Positions 1-9,600 of a DNA stretch of 64,000 nt are shown one piece after another. The stretch is from NCBI GenBank assembly GCA_013396915.1, contig VWZL01002056.1, forward strand, positions 592,748 to 656,747. The letters are read 5' to 3'. How positions within the stretch are numbered: position 1 is the stretch's first letter; every line of letters starts with the position of its first letter. Origin of the DNA: Stercorarius parasiticus (taxonomy: Eukaryota > Chordata > Aves > Charadriiformes > Stercorariidae). The notes beneath the pieces were generated by a model that made no database searches, had not been told where the DNA came from, and saw only the letters and a list, made by a program, of their open reading frames with translations. Position numbers and translations under genes: made by a program.

Positions 1-516
1 CTGCCGGGGCTCGGGATAGGGCTTGGGCATTCCCTCTGCCGCGGCGGTACGCACCGGCGGTGCCTGCCGGTACCGCCCCGCGACTTAGGGCGGGCAGGAA
101 AGGCGCTCCTTGCCCCCGTCTCTCGGTGGAAGAGCTTTCCGCGCCCAGCCGCTGCAGAGAGCTCCGCCTGGCCCGCTTCTCCCATCCCTTCCCCCGCCCG
201 TTCTGTCGGGCAGCAGTTGTCTCCCACCCCCGTGGGGGGTCGCGTCTCCCCGGGGCGCGGGCAGGGCGGCCGTCCCCGCCGGCCCCCCCCCGCCGGGCGG
301 GTACTTGCTGCGCCTGGGCAAACACGCCGCCTGGGCAAACATCCTGCGCGGGCAGGTGCTGCGCCGCCTCGCCGTGACAAAGGGCCCTCCGCGGGTGATG
401 CATGGGGCGGCGGGCAGCTGCCCGGTAATCCCTGCCGGCGGGGATTACCCCCCCCTTCCCCAGTGCCTCTTCCGTGCACTGAAAGGTGCTGCACCTGCCC
501 GTAGAGAGGTGTGCTA

Positions 517-564
517 TTTTGGTGATGGTGATGATGGTGATGATGGTGACGACGATGATGATGG
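517..564 (+). repeat. (GATGGT)n / GAT trinucleotide simple repeat
   Basis: Imperfect runs of GATGGTGATGATGGTGAT and GACGACGATGATGATGG lie inside the CpG island, about 0.8 kb upstream of the CALCA start. Such a repeat is a likely length polymorphism. Confidence 0.8.
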
Positions 565-1225
565 TTTCCCCGAGGACCGCGGGGTCACGCCGCGGACCAG
601 TGGCGGGGGAGGCGGTGCGGGCGCTCGGCAGGGCACAGCGCGGAGAGCGGCTCGCTGCCGCCGCGGGGCTGCTCGCAGGTGCCAAGGGCCCCTCGCTTCG
701 GGGAGGAGCCGGCGGGGTGCCGGCCGCAAGCCCCCCCGTCCTCTGCCGGGGAAGCGAGGGAGTCCGGGGGTGCACCCTTCGGGCAGGGGTCAGCACTGCC
801 CCGCCCGCCCCGGCGGCAGGCGTGGCGTCCGGGGAGGCGGCGGCCGCGGGCACTGCCGTGCGTGGTGCCCCTGCCCCGCTGCACACGCCGTCCGCCCCCG
901 GCCCCCGCGGGACCCCCCAGCTGTCGGGGTGCCGGGGAGGGCGGCTGGCTACAACCGGGCTCCCCGCTGAAGCCGCGGCGGCTGCCCAGCAGACAGGGAG
1001 GGCGGTCCCGGGGTGGGGTAGGGGGAATCCCGGGGAGGGAGCGGCCCCGCTCTGCAATGCGGTCCCTCTGCTGCAGAGGTCGCCACGCGTGAGCGATCCC
1101 GCGGGGAAGCGGGGCCGGCCCGCGGCCGCGCCGCGTGAATGGCCTCCCCCTTCCCGCAGTGCCCTCGGCGGCGCCTCGCCCCGAGCTAGATTTTTTTGTG
1201 AATGGGACGCTCACGGAGCGGAGCA

Positions 1226-1233
1226 TGACGTCA
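1226..1233. promoter_or_regulatory. CALCA: Consensus cAMP response element (CRE)
   Basis: A perfect palindromic TGACGTCA lies about 120 bp upstream of the TATA box. This is the full CREB/ATF site. Mammalian calcitonin/CGRP promoters are induced by cAMP through proximal CREs, so conserved use in birds is a reasonable inference. Confidence 0.85.
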
Positions 1234-1255
1234 CCGCCGAGCTGGGCTTTGGCGC

Positions 1256-1260
1256 CCAAT
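1256..1260 (+). promoter_or_regulatory. CALCA: CCAAT box (forward)
   Basis: CCAAT followed by GG, in the NF-Y-like context CCAATGG, about 90 bp upstream of the TATA box. Confidence 0.6.
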
Positions 1261-1295
1261 GGCGGCCCAGGCTCCGCCAGGCGGCCGAGGCGGTG

Positions 1296-1300
1296 ATTGG
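1296..1300 (-). promoter_or_regulatory. CALCA: CCAAT box (reverse, ATTGG)
   Basis: GATTGGCTGG is an inverted CCAAT box of NF-Y type, about 50 bp upstream of the TATA box and about 40 bp from the forward CCAAT box. Together with the CRE it forms a compact proximal promoter. Confidence 0.65.
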
Positions 1301-1346
1301 CTGGCGGGCCCGCGCGGGCGCCCACGCAGGCTGCCGCGGCGGCAGG

Positions 1347-1352
1347 TATAAA
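1347..1352 (+). promoter_or_regulatory. CALCA: TATA box
   Basis: TATAAA followed by GGGGAG. It lies 25-30 bp upstream of the expected transcription start near 1371-1380. It is an AT-rich hexamer in strongly GC-rich surroundings, as in mammalian CALCA, which is also TATA-driven. Confidence 0.9.
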
Positions 1353-1374
1353 GGGGAGCCGGTGGGCAGTACGC

Positions 1375-1436
1375 GGTACCGCGGATCGGCGGCGCCAGCG
1401 GCATCCTTCTGCGCACCGCACAGCCCCGCACCGCCG
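1375..1436 (+). other. CALCA: CALCA exon 1 (5'UTR, non-coding)
   Basis: The start is estimated from the TATA position and is good to about 10 bp. The end is defined by a splice donor CCG|GTAAGC at 1436/1437. It has no start codon, in line with the non-coding first exon of vertebrate CALCA genes. The intron to exon 2 runs 1437-2505 and its first 400 bp are still part of the CpG island. Confidence 0.75.
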
Positions 1437-2505
1437 GTAAGCGCCGCCACGGCTCCCTGCGTGAGCCCCGTTTCTCTCCCGGGGGTGCGGAGCTTTGCAC
1501 GGTGTCGCCCTGCCTTCATTCATGCGTATGCGCCTGCCCACGCGTGGGCGAGGAAGCGAGCCAAGGACGGCGGGAGAAACTTACTCCTTGGTCTCTCTCT
1601 TCCTTTCCATCCCGGTGTGGGGTGTCCCGGCGGGCGTGCAGGACGGCTCTCCGTGCAAAGCCCTCCCCGGTGCCCGGCTGGGTGCTCCGCCGGTGCTGGG
1701 CACCGTCCAGGGTGCCCCGTGGGGAAGCGGGGTGTCCTGGGGAAGGTGCCTCGTCGTTCCGGTGAGCCCTATCGAGAACTGGGAGGTGGCAAAACTGAAG
1801 CTGATGTGGTAGTTGATGATGTGCTCGTTTGAGTCTCTCACGCTGATGCTGTGAGAAAAAGAGGTGTAAAGGCAGATATCTTCAGTTTTATATATATTAT
1901 TTATCTTTTTACAGGTTTTGTTCTTATGACTAGTTTTTAACTTATCCTTTTTCTGGTTTCAGAGTAGAAATATTTATTGAAAAATTGAACAATTTAATTC
2001 TTACAGTGTAATCTGAACTGGGATATTAGTGTGCTAACTGCCAAGAAGCAAACAGTTTCAGGTAAAGTGCTAACAGTGGCACTTCACTCTTAAAAATATT
2101 AAATGCTTGCTGCCTTTTTTTTTTTCTTGTGACTCTTATCGCATAGCTGTGCCTATCCATTTTGGACACACTGAATGGGATATTGTGTGCAGTAGTTAGA
2201 GGAATGTGTTTTCCACCAATTTGAGGGAAAGTCTGCATTAAGTTGAATGCAGATAGCTATACAGAACTGCAGCTCTTAAAAGTTGCATTTTTATCCCCTG
2301 TAATAGTGCTAAGTTATTTTAAAATTCTGAGAAAACTGAAGCACAATAGCAATAATCGAAAGAAATGGAAAGGCAACATTTAAAAAAAAGCAAGCTGTTA
2401 GTGCTTGTGTTACTTGTGGCTAGGAAACAATGACCTCTTTAGTAGATCTTACAGGACTGAGAGGGTTGGAAAACAGCCATTGCTTGATGTACCTCTTTGT
2501 TGTAG

Positions 2506-2601
2506 AGAGGAAATCATGGTTATGCTGAAGATTTCATCTTTCCTTGCTGTTTATGCCTTGGTTGTGTGCCAGATGGATAGCTTCCAGGCAGCCCCAGTCA
2601 G
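2506..2601 (+). other. CALCA: CALCA exon 2 (5'UTR end, signal peptide)
   Basis: The acceptor TTTGTTGTAG|AGAGG is at 2505/2506 and the donor GTCAG|GTAAGA at 2601/2602. Ten untranslated bases precede the ATG. The exon codes for residues 1-28 and the first two bases of Arg29. The upstream frame stays open back to 2405, but that part is intron 1. Confidence 0.93.
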
Positions 2602-4092
2602 GTAAGAAGCTGTTCCTGTTGCTGACTGCTATATTTGAATGGTAGGGAAATACTTAAATCCTTTAAAAGTCTAGGAGGGAAATAAACTACAGTGAATGAG
2701 AAAGCTGTCTTTTTTTTTTTATGCTCTCTTTGACAATGTAATTACTTTTTAATTGCATGTATAAAACACCTAATGCTGTGCATCCGGATGGTTTACATAT
2801 TCACACCAGTAAAAGACACTCTCAATGACACGCCGTAATGTGTGACAAACCCCTCTCTCCTACGCATGGCTCTCTGCAGCAGTCCGGGTTTTATTCATCC
2901 TGTTTCGCTTGCCTCTGCACAGACCTGGCTTGGAGTCCATAGCAGACCGAGTGACGCTCAGTGATTATGAAGCTCGGAGGTTATTAAATGCGCTGGTGAA
3001 AGAGTTCATACAGATGACGGCAGAAGAGCTGGAGCAAGCCTCTGAGGGGAACAGGTAAGGACTGCAGTCCTGGGGCAGGAGCAGGGCAATGGGGGGAATG
3101 TGCAATGGCGGGGGGGGAATGTTATGTGTGATATTCAGCAAAAGCCATCTGAGCAGACCCTCTGCAGGTCAACATCTTTTTTTTTCTTTTCTTGGGGTTA
3201 TGGCTAACTCTGGTCACCAAACCGGTAAGGGATGATACTGCAGAGACATCCTAATGTTGGTATCAGGAGAACGGCTTCCGCCTAGTTAACCTGCTTCTGT
3301 CTGTCTTTTACAACTGAAAGTGGAGGGCGATTTGAGCTTGAATGAGGGGGTTGTGTTAAAATATGGCAGCAAAAGGTATGTCTTCCTAGTGGGAGCATTA
3401 GGGGACATTCAGTCACTCTTGGATTCTCTGTCGTGAAAGTGCATGCTGTTATAAGGCATGGAAAGTCCCTGGCAGAGAGGATGTCTTCCTCCTAATGCAC
3501 GCAGCGCCACTCTCCCTCCATAGACCCAAGGCATGCAAGTGCACTTGCATTATCCTAACAGGATTTGTATTGCAAAGCATGGTGGTGATGTATGAGAGAC
3601 TGAACAGCATGCTGAATACATGGGAAGTAAAATTCCTGACCTTTGACTATGAGCATCCAAAAGGCTAATGAACTTGCTTTTCAACAAAGTTGAATTCATT
3701 GAAAAATAGTGTTTTCCTCCTTAATGCATTTGTATGAACTTTCCTTGCATGGAATGTGATGTGGAGGGTTTGTTTTTTATTATTATTATTTTTTAAGTTT
3801 CCTAACTGTAGATATTTATGTGGGGAAGAAATGCACGAACACGCATGTTTGAGATTACTTTTCCTTTGGGCATGTTTTTTTTCCCCCCTGCAGCCTGGAT
3901 AGACCTATTTCCAAGCGCTGTGCCAGTCTGAGTACTTGTGTGCTGGGCAAACTGTCTCAAGAATTGCACAAATTGCAAACTTACCCTCGCACTGACGTCG
4001 GGGCTGGAACTCCTGGCAAGAAACGAAATGTGCTGAGTGACCTGGAACACGAACGCTATGCAAACTATGGGGAACCCCTAGGAAACAACTAG
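2516..4092 (+). CDS. CALCA: Preprocalcitonin (CALCA exons 2-3-4 splice form)
   Basis: The coding segments are 2516-2601, 2923-3054 and 3894-4092, giving 138 residues and ending in TAG. The start is the first ATG of exon 2 (A at -3, G at +4; encodes MVMLK). Residues 1-25 are a hydrophobic signal peptide with likely cleavage at QA|AP. Residues 26-81 are the N-terminal propeptide ending in the dibasic KR. Residues 82-113 are calcitonin: the CASLSTC ring (Cys82-Cys88) and C-terminal GAGTP, followed by Gly114 as amide donor and the KKR cleavage site (115-117). A 21-residue C-terminal peptide (katacalcin position) follows. Calcitonin is the C-cell/ultimobranchial hormone that lowers plasma calcium through CALCR. 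From memory the mature 32-mer equals chicken calcitonin. It shares exons 2 and 3 with the CGRP form. Confidence 0.97.
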
Positions 4093-6019
4093 ACATGCTT
4101 TATTTCTCCCCTCCTCCCTTTTTTTAACCTGATGCATGTGGATCTAACTTTGATTGCTAACTTTGCTATGTTCTTTTGATTCTGTTTTTGACAGAGAATG
4201 TTTGAGATGGACCTAATGTTAGGAAGACAGAGAACATAACATGCATACCAAGCTAGGGGGGGAAAATAAATAAATAAAAATGAACGGCACTGCCTTGACA
4301 TTTCAAATGATGTTCTTAGACCCTAATTAAAAAAAATTCTAAACAAGGCTCTCCATTTCTGGCTGCTAAATGTACAAGTAGACTCTTCTTTTGTGCTTGC
4401 CCATGCACTTGTTCAATAAACCTATTTTTCTATAAGGATTAGAGCTGCTTGGTTTAATAACCTGTTTTAGAATGTGATATTTCTAGATAAGCCTTGAAAA
4501 ATTTTACAAGTTTTGTCTTAATATTCAAGAGGGGCAATGCCAGTAATTCTAGGAAGTTGAAAGAGAACTTAAAAACTGAAGTGAGATATATATATACATA
4601 CACATATATATACACACACTGATGTAATTGGGCATGCATGCAATCCTGTTAGCAAGAATCCTGAGAAGCAAAGGTATCAGGAATGGCTCGCACAGATTTG
4701 TTCAAACAAACTAGAAATGTAATCCTGTTTAAAACTGAGTACTGAATACTTCCAGGTAAGAATTTCGTGTTCTTTTCTTTTCCCTTCTTAATCTGCAATA
4801 GGTCTTTATGCTAGTACATTTAAAACTTGTGTATCTTTAAAATACTTGTATTAATTCAAGACAATATAATGTAGGTGAATTGTGAATTAAGAGACAAAAC
4901 CAGATTTCTTCACAGTTCTTCTGTTGTAGCACTGCATCTATCAGAGGCCGGTTCCAAAAAATTGTCATTAATGTTATGAACAGTACTTGTTCTTAACATT
5001 AATAAACTGTCTTGTAATGATTATCTGAAAAAAATCCCTCCTACTGAAAGTCATTGTTTCAGTAGAAAATTGCTCAAGTGAGGACTGTGTGAATGCATAT
5101 GCCTTTAAGTCCTCCATCTAGCAAAATTATTAGCTGTAGGCTGAACCCTGAGCACAGACCTAATCCTGTCGAAGTATATGAACTACTCCCATGGTGAAGT
5201 GCTGTAGCAGGCAGAGCTCTAACTCTAGGAAAGAGGGGTTTCCACTAAATACATGGAAGCAGTATGTTTGTGTAGTTCAGCTCTGAAACCAACCAGTCAG
5301 CCGCTGCACAGGTACAGCCCTACCAGAGTCTCTGGCAAAGCTCCTGTTGTCAGTGGCGCTAGGATTTAATGCGTTTTCTGGGCATTGTGGAGCATGGGTG
5401 TTGAAGTGAGAAGTTAAAGATCAGTGTCTGCTACTGTCCTTCATCAGCGCTACAAACAAAACACAGATCTGAGCTTTTGGAGGAAGTGGGGAATGGTTAA
5501 ATGCTCCAGGCTTGGACCTGCTCTGCACCTCTCTGTTGGTCATAGCGACTTGCTGGAGGCAGGAAATGGTTTGGGCATTGCTGAAAATCTGGCTTGGCTT
5601 AGCCTTCAGTCCAACTGCCCAAGAAAGGGAGGGCTCAGCCACCTCTTGTAAACTGAGGTTGACCCTTAGAAAAATGTGAAGACTCATCTTTTGGAGCTTA
5701 TAAGCTGTGCACACAAAAGTTGCAAACGCCTGCTGCACAGCAAGCCTACTTTTTCTGCTATAGAAAACTTTCCTAGGCATAGCATCCCTTACTGATGCTT
5801 CATTATATGCAGGGTAGATGCTCCAGGAACTAACTCTTTATTTTCCTTTCAAAAAGCAGTGTAACAGCACAGAAGAGGGCATGCAACACAGCGACCTGCG
5901 TGACCCATCGTCTGGCAGACTTCCTGAGCAGGTCAGGAGGAGTGGGCAAGAACAACTTCGTACCGACCAACGTGGGATCCAAGGCCTTTGGCAGGCGAAG
6001 AAGAAGCATTCAAATGTAA
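2516..6019 (+). CDS. CALCA: Prepro-CGRP (CALCA exons 2-3-5 splice form)
   Basis: The coding segments are 2516-2601, 2923-3054 and 5860-6019, giving 125 residues and ending in TAA. The first 72 residues are shared with preprocalcitonin, and residue 73 (Ser) is split by the exon 3/5 junction. After the dibasic KR (78-79) comes the 37-residue CGRP (80-116). It starts with the disulfide ring ACNTATC (Cys81-Cys86), continues with [14 protein letters not shown], and ends in VGSKAF. Gly117 is the amide donor, followed by the tetrabasic RRRR (118-121) and the tail SIQM. CGRP is a neuropeptide vasodilator acting on CALCRL/RAMP1. The 125-residue length is that expected for the avian precursor. Exon 4 with its poly(A) site must be skipped to make this form. 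Confidence 0.97.
2923..3054 (+). other. CALCA: CALCA exon 3 (N-terminal propeptide)
   Basis: The acceptor CTCTGCACAG|ACCT is at 2922/2923 and the donor AACAG|GTAAGG at 3054/3055; length 132 bp. It encodes the rest of the common propeptide, including [15 protein letters not shown] and QMTAEELEQ. From memory the stretch after EELEQ looks one Gln shorter than in chicken. The donor is shared by both splice forms. Confidence 0.95.
3919..4014 (+). other. CALCA: Mature calcitonin coding segment
   Basis: There are 32 codons from Cys1 to Pro32. AAG-CGC (KR) precedes them; GGC (Gly, amide donor) and AAG-AAA-CGA (KKR) follow. Cys1 and Cys7 form the N-terminal ring. Confidence 0.97.
4415..4420 (+). terminator. 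CALCA: Poly(A) signal of the calcitonin mRNA
   Basis: AATAAA about 320 bp after the calcitonin stop codon, followed by a T-rich stretch (CCTATTTTTC). An earlier run of overlapping AATAAATAAATAAA lies at about 4264-4278 and could act as an upstream alternative. Confidence 0.75.
4586..4620 (+). repeat. (TA)n/(CA)n dinucleotide repeat
   Basis: A mixed TATATA, CATACACATA and CACACA tract in intron 4 of CALCA, between the calcitonin poly(A) signal and the CGRP exon. Confidence 0.75.
4753..4802 (+). promoter_or_regulatory. CALCA: Candidate intronic splicing/polyadenylation enhancer in CALCA intron 4
   Basis: About 335 bp beyond the calcitonin poly(A) signal there is a near-perfect 5' splice site, CAG|GTAAGAA (4753-4762). 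A pyrimidine tract (4769-4789) and an AATAG|GT pseudo-acceptor/donor follow. In human CALCA an intronic enhancer downstream of exon 4, built of a pyrimidine tract and a pseudo 5' splice site, promotes exon 4 use. The position and parts match that idea, but the order differs from the human element, so the assignment is an inference. Confidence 0.35.
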
Positions 6020-6044
6020 AAAGCTGAAGGATAATGTGAATACG
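5860..6044 (+). other. CALCA: CALCA exon 5 (CGRP exon)
   Basis: The acceptor CAAAAAGCAG|TGTAAC is at 5859/5860, with an ideal branch-site ACTAAC at 5829-5834, 26 nt upstream of the exon. The stop TAA is at 6017-6019. The likely donor is TACG|GTAAAT at 6044/6045, after 25 bp of 3'UTR. It keeps the frame used by exon 4, so exon 3 can join either. Confidence 0.9.
5879..5989 (+). other. CALCA: Mature CGRP coding segment
   Basis: There are 37 codons from Ala1 to Phe37. AAG-AGG (KR) lies upstream; GGC (amide donor) and four Arg codons lie downstream. The Cys2-Cys7 ring and C-terminal Phe-amide are characteristic of CGRP. Confidence 0.97.
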
Positions 6045-6360
6045 GTAAATACATTGCAATAAACTGAATCTGCAATGCAGACAAACTGTGGCATTATCAG
6101 AATTTTAGTTTTGCTGGATGAATAGCAGAACTACACTGATAACCTCTGAGAAAGCAGAGCAAGTAACAGTATAAAAGTTGTTACAAATACAACAGTAGCA
6201 TGTTTAGACTGTGAAGAACAGCTTTTGTAGATGTTCTGCTTAGATGACTAGCTTTGCAGTATATTAACTATACGCAACAGTTTGGTTAGAATTATTTGCT
6301 TATTTTACCAGTAATATTTCATTACCAACATATCAGTAATTCTGGCTTCGTTTCTTTCAG

Positions 6361-6600
6361 ATTGCCATGAAACGGAAGTTCAACTTTAATTTCTAATGAA
6401 AGCAACTCTTCTCCATAAATCAAGACAGCCAAAAAGAAGATTAATTTTGCATCCTAATACTGGAAATGTTTTATTTAATACAAATGAAAACACTTCTGTT
6501 ATGTATAGTACAAGAGAATCTAGTTATTAAAGTTAAATTATTGTATATTCTTTTTATATGCAACTCTATTTCAAATAAAATGTGACAGCATCTATTATTT
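6361..6600 (+). other. CALCA: CALCA exon 6 (CGRP 3'UTR)
   Basis: The acceptor GGCTTCGTTTCTTTCAG|ATTGCC is at 6360/6361. The exon has no coding role: it continues the CGRP mRNA after the stop in exon 5, as in other vertebrate CALCA genes. The 3' end is estimated from the AATAAA at 6574-6579. An ATTAAA at 6526-6531 is an alternative signal. Confidence 0.7.
6574..6579 (+). terminator. CALCA: Poly(A) signal of the CGRP mRNA
   Basis: AATAAA in TCAAATAAAATGTG, about 215 bp into exon 6, with GT/T-rich sequence downstream. Another AATAAA at 6058-6063 lies just inside intron 5 and could give a shorter CGRP mRNA if the exon 5 donor is not used. Confidence 0.65.
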
Positions 6601-9600
6601 ATTTATCTTCCAGCTTGTATGTGATCCATGCTACTTATCCTGGCACTACTGCCACAACTCGGGGATTATACGGAACTGCTGCCTGGCAAGGCATATGTGT
6701 ATTATACAGTGTGCTGTGCCTTGATGTAAAACACTTAACTAATCTGACTGTACAGTATGTTTAAAAGAAAATCAACAAACACTTAAATATTGTATAATTT
6801 GTGAATTTACGCAAAATTAAAAAAAGTATTTTAGATACGCTTGGATTGAGAAACTGATTTTTCATTTGAACACATAGAAACCTTGGGCACTAACCCAACA
6901 TCAGTGCAGATCAGGTGCTCCATTGATCTGCTACAGCCTTGTTAACTATAAACACTAGGATGTGAGTCAAAAGTTCAGAACAGAAAGAATAGCTGCCTTT
7001 TTTATATATATATTTGGAAAGCAGTAGCTCTAAAGGACACCACTTAGTGAGATTTCTGCTAGAAAAGCAAAAAGAAGCCACTGTTATATTTAATAAAACC
7101 ATAGAGACAGATTTCATCATGTGTGGGTTAAGAATAAATGTTTTACGCAGGATGTAGTTCAGATGAAATGGTTTAACAAGCTTTGTAGATTCTTGTTTCA
7201 GGTTGAAAAAGGTGAATTAGATAGGGAGAGAAAAAGGAGCTACAGAAATGTACATTTCTTTTAAGCAATCATGAAATAGAGTCTATTTAGGGATCAGGGA
7301 TAAATAATTAGAGTGAGTGGAGAAGAGGGTAGCTGGAAGCAATCCATGGGTTTCTAAGTGGTGCTGCCAACTTCCTCCTCAAAGCTGCTGCTGTTTCAGT
7401 TTAGTAGCTGAGTCAGATATTTGTCAAGATTTGTTTTGTGCTCCACAGCTGGAGTCTAAAATCAGCTTCATCAGTTCAGATGAAGACCACCTCGCCGTGC
7501 GATGTAGAGGTTAAGGCTCTCATGATATCTCTGTCTGTCTCTGCTGCAGGTGTAATATCAAAAAGAGAAGCGTGGTCAACCAGTTGTAGACATAGCCAGT
7601 AAGGCCGTCCAGCGACAACGCTTCCATACCATGCTCATTCGTGGCTATGGTTTTACTCCTTGGGGAATGTTTCAGCCCTGGTAAGTCAGCGTACAAAGCA
7701 GACCTTGTAGAAGATATAAACCAGTTTAGAGGGAAAAATTCCAATGCCTAAATGGGCAAAGGAGGGATGTTCTGACTTGGCTTCTAAGTCTGTTGCCTGG
7801 AGCTAGTCTAGTGCTTTTTTCCATTTTCCTCTCAAGTATCTAAGATTATCTGCAACTGGGTGTACTATACCTTCATGGTGAACCTCTGTCCTCCAACAAG
7901 GATAGTTGGGTTAGACCCAGCTGGCAATTTTGGAGCCCTGAAGCATTCTTTGTCAGGTTTCGGGTATTTTTCACCATTTTCCTTTGCACAAAGTGGGGAT
8001 AATATTCCAAGATCACCTGGCTACCTCAGTAACACATTTCCCTGTCATTGCAGAGCCTCTGGGTACAGGCTCTTATGGGTACAGGTTGTCTTATTTGTTC
8101 CCTACTACAGCAGCCAACAGCTTAATCTTCTCCAAGGTGAAATGCCTAAGCACAGTTATTGGGATGAACACATGTAATTTAATGATTCATATTCATCAAG
8201 AAGCCAGGCAGTGTTCATGGGCCCCCTCTGGCTCTGAAGTCTTAATGCTCAGGCAGTTTGTTTTTTCCGTTTACAGCCATTCTCTGCTGAGAGACACCTG
8301 AGGCTGCTTCATGTAATTGTATGACAGCCGTAGTGCCCATCTCTTCTAAAAAGTCCTTCTTTTCACTTTAACAAAGTTAAGCATTTTTTCTGTCAGCCCA
8401 AGAGATTTCCTCAGACTAATATTTTACACCAAATCACAAACCCAACATGTAAAACAGATTCTGGTAGCGTCAGTGCTGGATTTTACATTGTCCCTGTTGG
8501 GGGAAGGTTGGATGAAATTTTGAATACGTGTTTTTTGGTTTGTTTGTTGGGTTTTTTTTTCCTTAGGAAAACATAGTTACATTCATATCCCAAGGTCTGT
8601 TCTTGTTGTATCGTCTGTCTCTTTTTAAGATCTCTATCTGCACTGCAATGCAATACACTCACCAAATAAATATGCCCATAAAGGAGAGAGGGCCATAGCA
8701 CTATGAAAGCAAAGGCCAATAGGAAAAAAGGATGCATCCTTGCATCCTTTTCCACGATGGGGAGAGACAGAAACCCTTCACCACAAAACTCAGCTGCTCA
8801 GAGCTTTAGGAGAAGCAGATTATTATTGCAACAAGACAAAACTAGAGATGTAAACACTAATGTTTTAATTTTTAAAATTTTAAGGCAGTGAACATGGCAG
8901 AAGGAATTGCAGAGCCACTAGAAGCTTGTCGATTGCTTTGATTGACTTTGTGAACAAATGTCAGAAATTGCTTCCATTTTTTAAAAGTGCTGTTCTTGAT
9001 AATATTACCTAAACTTGTCGGCTCTTAAATAAACCCTAAACTTCTACCCCGGAGAAAATCTATTTTGGAATTAACATTTAATAAGGGAAAGTATGGTTTC
9101 TAATGTACTTACCTTTCCATTTTAATTACATTGCCATTGCAGGCATGCTGAAAGCTGGCGGAAAATGTAACGTTGGTGCAGTATGTGTGCGTGGCACCAA
9201 ACCTGAGTTACTTAGTATTCAGTCAGCCAAGAAAATACAGATCCGTCGTGCACGACTGTTTGTATTCTTGTTTGCGAGGCAGTATCATTGTGACTATTGT
9301 TTGGTTCTGATGTTTTTAGATGTTTTTCAGTATGTGTTTTCTTTAACAGTTAGGGTTTTTTTAAGCTGTGTGCAAAGGAAGGCTTTGGGAGTGTACTTTG
9401 CAAGTAAAGGCAAAAGGGGAAGAAATTTATAAGAAAGAAATATCTGAGGATAACTTTTTGTAGGCTGTCTTCATGTCATTATAGAATTTTGGGGCTTTAA
9501 TTTTGCGGTTTATTTTCTACCGGTTTGGTTTTCCAGTACAGATATGGACACAAGCACCATGTGGGCCCAGGAAAGGTTATGAATTTTGCCCAGTCCTCTG

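Larger units (their letters stand above)
1..1374 (+). promoter_or_regulatory. CALCA: CpG-island promoter region of CALCA
   Basis: The first 1.4 kb is extremely rich in G+C and CpG, in sharp contrast to the AT-rich DNA from about 1.85 kb on. It ends in a TATA box followed by the non-coding first exon of CALCA. GC-box-like G/C runs are frequent, and CRE, CCAAT and TATA elements cluster in the last 150 bp. The long open frames on both strands here follow from the lack of A/T-rich stop codons and are not read as genes. A divergent transcript from the island is possible but not shown by the sequence. In mammals CALCA is expressed in thyroid C cells and neurons and is cAMP-responsive; the CRE here fits that. 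Confidence 0.85.
3894..4440 (+). other. CALCA: CALCA exon 4 (calcitonin terminal exon with 3'UTR)
   Basis: The acceptor has a long pyrimidine tract, TTTTTTTTCCCCCCTGCAG, ending at 3893. The coding part runs to the TAG at 4090-4092, and about 330 bp of 3'UTR ends near an AATAAA at 4415-4420. The end coordinate is estimated as about 20 bp past that signal. This is the alternative last exon used in calcitonin-producing cells and skipped in neurons. Confidence 0.9.

Noticed and set aside
486..1832. 448-codon open frame on + over the CALCA promoter (and a 318-codon frame on - at 585-1541)
   Set aside because: Both lie in CpG-island DNA with few A/T-rich stop codons. They run through the TATA box, exon 1 and the intron 1 start, overlap each other, and give Arg/Gly/Pro/Ala-rich translations without domains.
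2405..2515. In-frame upstream ATG giving a 37-residue N-terminal extension of preprocalcitonin
   Set aside because: It lies in intron 1. The exon 2 acceptor at 2505/2506 and the family's start MVMLK with a standard signal peptide fix the start at 2516.
5818..6027. Open frame across the CGRP exon in another reading frame (and its antisense at 5838-6059)
   Set aside because: These are shadows of the real CGRP frame, which starts at the 5859/5860 splice junction and uses a different phase.
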